Of a stretch of DNA of 11,321 nt, positions 5,333 to 11,321 are shown piece by piece (position 1 is the stretch's first letter; every line of letters begins with the position of its first letter). This stretch comes from an uncultured Oscillospiraceae bacterium (GTDB lineage: Bacteria; Bacillota; Clostridia; Oscillospirales; Acutalibacteraceae): positions 1 through 11,321 of the forward strand of contig USLQ01000011.1 in NCBI GenBank assembly GCA_900555545.1, read 5' to 3'. The notes under the pieces are model-generated. The model saw only the letters and a program-made list of their open reading frames with translations. It was not told the origin of the DNA and did no database searches. The translations under genes were made by a program, and so were the position numbers.

Positions 5333-8300
5333 TTACTTTGCCTGCCAATCCCACTTGTGGAAGCGAACCTTAACGATGTCTGTGGCAACATTGCCATTGA
5401 CATCTGTCACCGTGACCTTAACCCACATGGAGCGGGCACCGATGCCCTTTCCGTTCGGGGTGATGGTCGCCGTTCCGTCGCCATTATCCGTGATTGTGGC
5501 TTCCGGATCATCGACAGACCAATTCGCGGCCTCCCACTTGATGCTCGCAACATCCACACCCTCGAGGCCCTCGAGGTGCAGTGTGACAGGCTGGCTCTTG
5601 TAAGTCTTCATCCAGGAGACCTTGTAGTAGATCACGTCGTCATCACGTCTGTCGCCACCGGCGATAGAGATCACATCGATCCGGTTGTACGTGGTCAGGC
5701 CGGCGATCGCATCGCGGACGGCCTGAGCAGCCGCGTCAATCACAGACTGATAGGAGACATCCTGATCGCGCTCAACAAGGCCAGCCTCGGTAACAGCGTT
5801 CTGGAGCGCCTCGATGGAAGTGAGCGTGTACTGATCCTTCAACGCGTCCAGATCGGCCAGCAGGGCCTCCGCCTCAGCGACGGCGGCATCCAGTTCACTG
5901 TAATCCGCGTCCTCAAGGCTCAGTTCCATGCCGTTCAGCCTGGCGGCCATATCCTCGACTGCCTGCTGCTGGGTGATATCCGGGTTGGAATCGCGCAGGG
6001 CGATCGCCTCGGCCAGCACGGCCTCGAACGCCTGACGGGAGGTCTCAGTGTAGTTCATGTAATCCGGAGCGGCCTTCTTCGCCTCAGCGGCGTCGATGGC
6101 GGCGTTCAGGGAATCCAGATTCGCGCCGACATAGGACGGGTTCTCCGCGATCTCATCGACGGCGTCGATGGCGTTGTCAACCTTATCCTGATCCTTGATG
6201 GTCAGATCCTCATCCAGGATCTCATAGAGATTATCGAGCGCGTCATTCACCTTTTCGATATACTCATCGGTGTACTGGTCGCTGTTATCAATGATCTCCT
6301 CCGCCTTGTCGATCGCATCCTGAACGCCGGACTTATCGGCGGGCTTGAGCTCCAGCTCCATGGCGCCGAGCGCCTCGGCCTTGGCTGCGATCTCGTCGTT
6401 GTCCGTGATATCCAGATCCTGCTCGAGGTATGCCTCAGCATCCGCGATGGCGGCCTTCAGCGCCTCAATGGAAGCGTCGGTGTAGTCGTTGATGTCCTCG
6501 GCCTCGAGCTTCGCCTTGGCGGCGTCGATGGCGTCGGCGAGTGCCTGCTTGTCGGCCGGGTTGTAGCTGCCATCAGCGGCCGCGATTGCATTGTCAATGG
6601 CGGTGGCGAACGCGTCAACCGCCTCCTGATCTCGAATGGTGTATGCACCGCGGTCGATCCCGTTGGCGGCATCCAGCGCGTCCTGAATCATCTGGAGGGC
6701 TTCCTGCGTATAGATCGCCTGGTTTTCCTCATCGGCGAGGAATTTCTCCGCTGCGTCGATTGCAGCGTCTACCTTGGCATAATCTGCACCTTTCAGTACA
6801 AGTTCGACAGCTTCGAGCGTCTTGTAGGCCTCATCCACCCGCCACTGCATCGTGATGTCGTAGTTGGCGGCAATGACTGCGTTTGCAGCGCTGATGGCGG
6901 CCTGGAGGGCTTCCTTGGACTCCGTGGTGTATTCATCGGAGGCGTTGTTGAGCGCATCCTGCTTCTCTGCGATAAGGGCTTTGAGCGCCACAGTATCAGC
7001 CGCATTCTTCTCAAGCTGATAGGAATTGAGCATGGTAACCGCATCGTCCACAATCTGCTGATCGCGGATGGAGAGCGTGTGGTCGATGGTTCCGGCAGCC
7101 TTGATCATGCTCTCCAGGCGGGCAAGAGATGCAGCCTTGTAGAGCGGGTCGCCATCCTCTGTGACAGCTGTGCGGGCAATCTCGAGCTCCTGGGTACGCG
7201 CCTTGATGGCCGCCTCAAGTTCGCTGTAATCGGCGAGTACCACGTCCATCTGGACCATGGCGTCGGCGAGCTTCTTGGCGGCGGCGGCTACGGCCGCCTC
7301 GTCGTCAATGGTCAGCTCCTGCTCGAGCAGGGTCTGCGCCTGGGCGAGAGCGGCTTCCAGCGCAGCGCGGGAATCCGCCGTATAATAGGTCTCATAGTCG
7401 GAGACCTGTGTCATCTCAATGGCATCCTCAATAAACTGCTCCAGCGTCGTAGTGTCAGCAGGCAGCTTGACCATAGTCTTCATCGCAGTGTCCAGGGCGT
7501 TGTATGCCTCATCGACAAGATTCTGTTTGTCAATCGTGTAGTCTGCATCCTGAACATCCATCGCCGCAAGCAGTGCGGCTTCAAGCGCCTTGATGGAATC
7601 GACCGTGTACACGTTATCACTGCTCAGATAGATCTCCGTCGCCGTATCGACAAGGGTGTCCAGTGCCGCATAGTCGGCGGGGAGCATTTTCAGGTCTGAG
7701 ATTGCATTGAGAATCTCCACTGCCATGGCATCCACCGCAGACTGCTCCGTGGCGGGCCGGCGGTTGTTTGTCATCTCATCCCGCGCGGCGGCTACCAGTT
7801 CGGTCACAGCGGCCAAATCATCCGCATCGAAGTACCGGCCATTGAGCTTTTCATAGACGGAGATCGCCTGAGCTACGCCAGAGTAGTCGGCGAAGCCTTC
7901 CAATCCGCCAATCGCCATCTCGATAGCCAACGCGGCTGCGTCGATCTCACTTTGATGGCTCTGATCAAGAACCGGATTCTTGAGCAACAGTCCGGCCTCG
8001 TAGGCATTGCGAAGCGTCTGCAAACTCTCTGCCGTGTACTTATCAGCGGACGTCTCATCGTTGAGTACCTGTTCGGCCTCAGCAATAGCCGCATCAAGCA
8101 CGCTATAATTTGCATCTGCAAAACGCAAACTATTCACCGCGACATCAAGAGTTGCCTTCGCGCTGTCAATCTCCGCCTGTGTAGACTGGTATTTTGAGAG
8201 CACTTCATTCGCCTTTGTATAAGCATCTAAGAACGCTGTATAGCTGTCAGACGAATACGCAAAGGATTGATAGTTTTTCTGTGCAACGTTCTGAACGGCA

Positions 8301-9256
8301 CTACGCAATGCTCCTTTATCGACCGTGTGGACGGTTACTATAGTCTTCCCCAACGTATGGGCACCATCTTTATCGCCAAAGGCCCAGTCTACAGCGTTAA
8401 ACTTAAACCAGAAGTAGAACTGCATGGTCTCCACAGAGGGAACATTACCATAGACGAGATTGTACTCAGTATATCCGTCATACTCGCCGCCAAAGCGGGT
8501 TGTGTCGCCAAAATACCTATCTTTAATACCGGTTTTTGAGACACCAGTTGCCGCAACATCGCCAAAGCCAAATGTGGCGACATTATCCTGATCTACCCAG
8601 ATATCGTAGTATTTTTTTCTGTCGGCGTGATTTGTCCGCAGTGTATAGGAGAATTCCAGCCCCAGAGCATCCCATGTGGTTCCCTGGCTGCGGTCAATAT
8701 ACAGATCGCTATAGCTGACTACTTCAGCACCGCCCTGACCGTCAACAGACGTCTGATTGATAACGCCTTTGTCAATAGTCAAGCCCAAATCGATATAATT
8801 CCAGTTACCAATTGTAGGCTTATGTCTCAACTGCGCCAGTACCGGCGTAGTTGCAGAACGGGTATAGGAGAAGCCATAGGTAACGTAAGTATTCTCACCG
8901 TTATCCAAGCTGTAAGACAGAGCATAAATAATCTGTCTACCAGAAGATGTTGTACCTGTAATCGGATAGGAATAAGATCCAGGCTCAATCGTCGCCGGAA
9001 CAGATACGGAAGTTCCGCCTGTCACACTAAGATAGACATCCGTCATAGTGTGATCAGTCGGGTTACTAACGGTAAGAGTCGGGTTACCAGAAACACTCGT
9101 GCCATCCAACACAATCTCCTCCGGTGCGGTAACCGTGATTCCCTCAGCAGGGAAGGTGGGCTCTTCCGCCGCGAATGCCACCGGTATCGCGGTGATCGAC
9201 ATGAGCGCCGCCAGCGCACCGGCAAGGATCCGCTTTAAGCTTTTAGTCTTTTTCAT
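5333..9256 (-). CDS. large secreted FIVAR-repeat surface protein, 1307 residues
   Basis: The N-terminus is a signal peptide: basic MKKTKSLKR, a hydrophobic core, and an AFA cleavage motif at about residues 27-29. The start has AAAGGAG (9268-9274) 11 nt upstream. Residues about 31-310 form a beta-rich domain with many Tyr and Trp (for example KKYYDIWVDQD at 214-224 and FKFNAVDWAFGDKDG at 285-299) that I do not recognise. Residues about 313-1188 hold about twelve modules of 67-76 residues of FIVAR type, each starting near ADYSxLDAAI and passing through YTxxSxxAL and a DxxxVDxA helix. Residues about 1190-1307 form an Ig-like domain with ITDNGDGTATITPNG and VTVTDVNG. I found no cysteine, LPXTG, SLH repeat or C-terminal membrane helix, so release or non-covalent wall binding is likely. 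FIVAR modules act as spacers or binding units in cell-wall and glycan-binding proteins; the ligand is unknown. Confidence 0.9.
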   Translation of the reverse strand: MKKTKSLKRILAGALAALMSITAIPVAFAAEEPTFPAEGITVTAPEEIVLDGTSVSGNPTLTVSNPTDHTMTDVYLSVTGGTSVSVPATIEPGSYSYPITGTTSSGRQIIYALSYSLDNGENTYVTYGFSYTRSATTPVLAQLRHKPTIGNWNYIDLGLTIDKGVINQTSVDGQGGAEVVSYSDLYIDRSQGTTWDALGLEFSYTLRTNHADRKKYYDIWVDQDNVATFGFGDVAATGVSKTGIKDRYFGDTTRFGGEYDGYTEYNLVYGNVPSVETMQFYFWFKFNAVDWAFGDKDGAHTLGKTIVTVHTVDKGALRSAVQNVAQKNYQSFAYSSDSYTAFLDAYTKANEVLSKYQSTQAEIDSAKATLDVAVNSLRFADANYSVLDAAIAEAEQVLNDETSADKYTAESLQTLRNAYEAGLLLKNPVLDQSHQSEIDAAALAIEMAIGGLEGFADYSGVAQAISVYEKLNGRYFDADDLAAVTELVAAARDEMTNNRRPATEQSAVDAMAVEILNAISDLKMLPADYAALDTLVDTATEIYLSSDNVYTVDSIKALEAALLAAMDVQDADYTIDKQNLVDEAYNALDTAMKTMVKLPADTTTLEQFIEDAIEMTQVSDYETYYTADSRAALEAALAQAQTLLEQELTIDDEAAVAAAAKKLADAMVQMDVVLADYSELEAAIKARTQELEIARTAVTEDGDPLYKAASLARLESMIKAAGTIDHTLSIRDQQIVDDAVTMLNSYQLEKNAADTVALKALIAEKQDALNNASDEYTTESKEALQAAISAANAVIAANYDITMQWRVDEAYKTLEAVELVLKGADYAKVDAAIDAAEKFLADEENQAIYTQEALQMIQDALDAANGIDRGAYTIRDQEAVDAFATAIDNAIAAADGSYNPADKQALADAIDAAKAKLEAEDINDYTDASIEALKAAIADAEAYLEQDLDITDNDEIAAKAEALGAMELELKPADKSGVQDAIDKAEEIIDNSDQYTDEYIEKVNDALDNLYEILDEDLTIKDQDKVDNAIDAVDEIAENPSYVGANLDSLNAAIDAAEAKKAAPDYMNYTETSRQAFEAVLAEAIALRDSNPDITQQQAVEDMAARLNGMELSLEDADYSELDAAVAEAEALLADLDALKDQYTLTSIEALQNAVTEAGLVERDQDVSYQSVIDAAAQAVRDAIAGLTTYNRIDVISIAGGDRRDDDVIYYKVSWMKTYKSQPVTLHLEGLEGVDVASIKWEAANWSVDDPEATITDNGDGTATITPNGKGIGARSMWVKVTVTDVNGNVATDIVKVRFHKWDWQAK
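5693..8320 (-). repeat. about twelve tandem FIVAR-like modules (protein residues 313-1188)
   Basis: Approximate module starts in the protein are residues 313, 381, 456, 527, 599, 675, 751, 824, 898, 972, 1041 and 1117. The common pattern is (A/P)(D/A)YSxLDAAIxxAE, a short loop, YTxxSxxALxxAIxxA, a second loop with a DxxIxxQ element, and VDxAxxxLxxAI. Each unit should be a three-helix bundle. The units differ strongly in sequence, so the array looks old rather than freshly amplified. Modules 9 and 10 (about 898-1040) are especially rich in Asp and Glu. Confidence 0.8.
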
Positions 9257-9300
9257 TCTATGAAAGACTCCTTTCTGTTTATAAAAAACAGCTTAGAATT

Positions 9301-9334
9301 GCGGCCCGTTTGCCCGCATGGACGCGCGGGCCGC
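9301..9334 (-). terminator. GC-rich hairpin between the two surface-protein genes (weak terminator or attenuator)
   Basis: GCGGCCCG (9301-9308) and CGGGCCGC (9327-9334) form a perfect 8-bp stem with an 18-nt loop; an alternative inner pairing GCCCGC/GCGGGC is possible. On the minus strand it follows the stop of the upstream gene by 13 nt. The next T-run (TTTTTT) begins about 11 nt after the stem, too far for a textbook terminator, so partial read-through into the 1307-residue gene is plausible. The rest of the 91-bp gap holds a short 6-bp hairpin (9275-9291) next to the ribosome-binding site, and no clear promoter. Confidence 0.4.
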
Positions 9335-9347
9335 GATAATAAATCAT

Positions 9348-11321
9348 TTAAAAGAAGATGGACGGCAGCCTGAACAGCCGGACCACTGTGGTGGCCGCAC
9401 GGTACAGGAACGAGGTGTTTGCCCACTCAAGCGCGCCGATGGCGTCGAGAATGGCATCCTCCGCCGCATCCACATCCTCCTGCGAAGCCCGCGGGTTGAG
9501 CAGCAGAGCCTGAGCCTCCTCCACTGCGAAGGTGACATCGTCATAATTGACATAGTCATTCGCATTGTAGAGCGCTGCGAGCTTGACCGCCCGCTCGAGA
9601 GCCGCCTTGTTGGCCGGAGTGACATTGACCACTTCCAGCCCCTGGACCGCATCCGTCACAGCCTGAGCGGCTGCGGCCACCTGTGCCTCCCAGTCGGCAT
9701 CTGCGCGGGTGAGCGTCGCCTTGAGCTCCTTCGCCGCACTCTCCGCCGCAAGGACCTTCGCCCAGGATTCCGTCGTGTAGTTCTGGGAATCCGTTGGGAT
9801 GGCGGCCAGCGCCTGATCGATCAGGGCAAAATCCGGAGCGGCAAAGGCAAGCTGCGCGATGGCGTTGTTCAACGCCTCAGCCGCCGCGTTGATCACAGCC
9901 TGATTGCGGGCGTCGTACTTCTCCGTGGCATCCAGGATAGCCTGTGCATTGGCAAGGGCCTGGACAACCACATCGTAGTTGGTGTAGTCCTCCGCATCCA
10001 GACGGCGGGCTTTCAGTACGGCCTGGCGCAGGGCGGTAAAATTGGCGTCCTCCGGGATGAGCTGAGCGACTGCCGCAGTGAGCGCAGCAGCGGCAGCGTC
10101 AATCCGCCTCTGATTCCCAGCCGTAACGGCAAGATCCGCCTCAAGGAGTGCCTGCGCGGCCTCATAGGCCTGCGTGGTACTCTCAAAGTTTTGATACTGA
10201 TCCGGAACAAGTTTCTCGTAGGCCTCAACCGCAGCCAACAGGGCGGCGGTATTCAGCGCGGCAATCGGGCGCACAACGGCGACCAGCCCGGCGACCGAAG
10301 ATGTGAAGGTATAAGCGCCGTTTTCAAGCGCCGCATCCATAGCAGTCATTACGCCGGAACCGGACACCGTGTAGACGGCGTTGTCAAGCGCATTCTGCGG
10401 AACGGTGATCGTGACAGTCCCATCGGGCGTCACGGCCTTCCCGCCGGAGAGCAGGACGATGTCATACAGCACGAAGTCATCATACTGTGCCGCGACCGCG
10501 TCATAGACCGCGCCGGACTCGACGACCGTCACCTGCATGGCCGTATCCAGCGGCAGAACGCCGCTCCCGGCGCGCAGGGTGATACCGGTGTTCGCATCCT
10601 CAAAGAGGAAGTCATTCTTGAGCACACTCAGCTGGGCCTCCGCATCCGTGAGGACGGAGAGGTTTTCTACCAGCCGGCGCTGGTCGGCCGTCAGCTTGTT
10701 GTACGCCTCGCGGGCGGCGACGATCTGCGGCTCTTTTTCGACGGTGACTTCGCCGATCGCCGCAATCAGTTCCTCCACCGCATCGGCCGCAGCCTGGTCG
10801 GCCTGGGCCTTGACCAGCGCGTCATACGCGGCGCGGGCGGCGGTGAGGACGTTATAATTTGTAACAAGCGCCTGCTGCGCCGCGGTCAGCTCGCCATAGG
10901 AGGCCTCGGCGGCAAAGATGGCGTCCCCGCTCTCGAGCGTGACGTCGCCAATCGCTGCGATCAGATCGATGACCACCTGTGCGGCCTGCTGATCCGCTGC
11001 GGACTGTGCGACGAGCGCGTCATACGCCTCGCGGGCATCGAGCAGGGTCTGGTAATTGGCGACAAGGGCCTGCTGGGACTCCGTCAGGGCCGCATAGGCC
11101 TCCTCGGCGGCGGCAATCTTGTCGCCGCTCTCGAGCGTAACCGTGCCAATGGCATCGATTATCGCGATCACAGGCGCAGCGTCGGCCGCGTCACCTTCTG
11201 CGGCAACAAGCTCCGCATAGCGGGCCTCTGCCGCGGTGAGGACGGCGTAGTTGCTCACGCTGGGCTGCAGCTCGGGTGCGAGGCTGTCATATGCCTCACG
11301 GGCGCGCTGAATCCGGCGCGC
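9348..11321 (-). CDS. large repeat-domain surface protein, partial (5' end outside window)
   Basis: The frame stays open to the right edge, giving 657 visible residues; the GTG at 11258 is internal, because the same repeat pattern continues upstream of it (REAYDSL). Residues 1-234 hold a partial and three full helical repeats of 65-66 residues (for example IDAIGTVTLESGDKIAAAEE and TESQQALVANY). Residues about 235-354 form a beta-rich domain with TGITLRAGSGVLP, VLYDIVLLSGG and PDGTVTITVP, similar to domains common in clostridial surface proteins. Residues about 355-637 are four FIVAR-like modules (NYTTESWAKVL, DYVNYDDVTFAVEEAQALL). The protein ends in a hydrophobic, Arg-containing tail, ATTVVRLFRLPSIFF. 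I saw no cysteine, LPXTG or SLH repeat. No signal peptide is visible because the start is missing; surface location is inferred from its architecture and its secreted neighbour. It is probably a partner or paralogue of the downstream gene. Confidence 0.87.
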   Translation of the reverse strand, partial: ARRIQRAREAYDSLAPELQPSVSNYAVLTAAEARYAELVAAEGDAADAAPVIAIIDAIGTVTLESGDKIAAAEEAYAALTESQQALVANYQTLLDAREAYDALVAQSAADQQAAQVVIDLIAAIGDVTLESGDAIFAAEASYGELTAAQQALVTNYNVLTAARAAYDALVKAQADQAAADAVEELIAAIGEVTVEKEPQIVAAREAYNKLTADQRRLVENLSVLTDAEAQLSVLKNDFLFEDANTGITLRAGSGVLPLDTAMQVTVVESGAVYDAVAAQYDDFVLYDIVLLSGGKAVTPDGTVTITVPQNALDNAVYTVSGSGVMTAMDAALENGAYTFTSSVAGLVAVVRPIAALNTAALLAAVEAYEKLVPDQYQNFESTTQAYEAAQALLEADLAVTAGNQRRIDAAAAALTAAVAQLIPEDANFTALRQAVLKARRLDAEDYTNYDVVVQALANAQAILDATEKYDARNQAVINAAAEALNNAIAQLAFAAPDFALIDQALAAIPTDSQNYTTESWAKVLAAESAAKELKATLTRADADWEAQVAAAAQAVTDAVQGLEVVNVTPANKAALERAVKLAALYNANDYVNYDDVTFAVEEAQALLLNPRASQEDVDAAEDAILDAIGALEWANTSFLYRAATTVVRLFRLPSIFF
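9411..10259 (-). repeat. four FIVAR-like modules at the C-terminus of the partial surface protein
   Basis: Visible residues about 355-424, 425-495, 496-568 and 569-637 share the layout of the modules in the neighbouring gene: an initial ALxxAV or ALIDQAL helix, a YxxY or NYTTES turn, AxAxAQAIL, and a final IxAAAxALxxAIxxL helix. The shared module type links the two genes by common descent. Confidence 0.72.
10620..11321 (-). repeat. tandem 65-66-residue helical repeats with a 198-bp DNA period
   Basis: One partial and three complete repeats are visible. Each has (I/L)IxAIGxVTLES, an AAEAxYxxLTxxQQALVxNY helix and LTxAxxAYDAL. At the DNA level the 14-mer CCGCTCTCGAGCGT occurs at 10927-10940 and again at 11125-11138, exactly 198 bp apart, so these two units are closer to each other than the FIVAR-like modules are. 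The array continues beyond the right edge. Confidence 0.78.

Noticed and set aside
5357..7699. A 780-codon open frame on the plus strand
   Set aside because: It is antisense to the FIVAR-repeat gene. Long antisense frames are expected opposite Ala- and Asp-rich repeats with this codon use, and it has no ribosome-binding site or recognisable domain.
5693..8320. A CRISPR array or satellite-type DNA repeat
   Set aside because: The periodicity is at the protein level, the units are about 210-230 bp, diverged, and all lie within one open reading frame.
11256..11258. GTG at 11258 as the true start of the second surface protein
   Set aside because: The frame stays open to the window edge, the repeat pattern continues upstream, and there is no signal peptide or ribosome-binding site there.

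Overview
This window most likely comes from an anaerobic gut Firmicute of the Clostridia, probably of the Oscillospiraceae type. That placement is an inference from gene content and style: strong AAGGAGG ribosome-binding sites, sigma-A type promoters, a split transketolase, an OGG1-type 8-oxoguanine glycosylase, a small NKQVVEI-type membrane protein, and very large secreted proteins built from FIVAR-like helical repeats. No rRNA, tRNA, CRISPR array, insertion sequence or phage gene was seen.

Region A (1-3550, minus strand) is a four-gene operon transcribed leftward from a near-consensus promoter at 3522-3550. In transcription order it encodes a tandem SCP2-like protein, a class-III PLP aminotransferase, the N-terminal (TPP-binding) transketolase subunit and the C-terminal transketolase subunit, which is cut by the left edge. 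The gene spacings (16, 72 and 2 nt) and the shared strand suggest one metabolic unit that joins amino-group transfer to two-carbon ketol transfer. The substrate cannot be read from the sequence.

Region B (3551-5332) holds the housekeeping-type ogg glycosylase gene on the minus strand. Divergent from it is a small plus-strand gene for an 87-residue protein with one C-terminal membrane helix. The 332-bp gap between them carries promoter-like elements and a short cluster of DnaA-box-like 9-mers. A possible 51-codon ORF follows the small gene. A perfect 15-bp stem terminator at 5258-5291 lies between the plus-strand genes and the leftward gene that ends at 5333, and can serve both directions.

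Region C (5333-11321, minus strand) contains two large extracytoplasmic repeat proteins in tandem. The upstream one is cut by the right edge. It has about 66-residue helical repeats, then a beta-rich domain, then four FIVAR-like modules and a hydrophobic, arginine-containing tail. The downstream one is complete at 1307 residues: a signal peptide, an AT-richer N-terminal beta-rich domain, about twelve FIVAR-like modules and a C-terminal Ig-like domain. Neither visible C-terminus has an LPXTG motif or SLH repeats, so how they attach to the cell is open. They probably act together at the cell surface, in adhesion or binding of glycans or other proteins.
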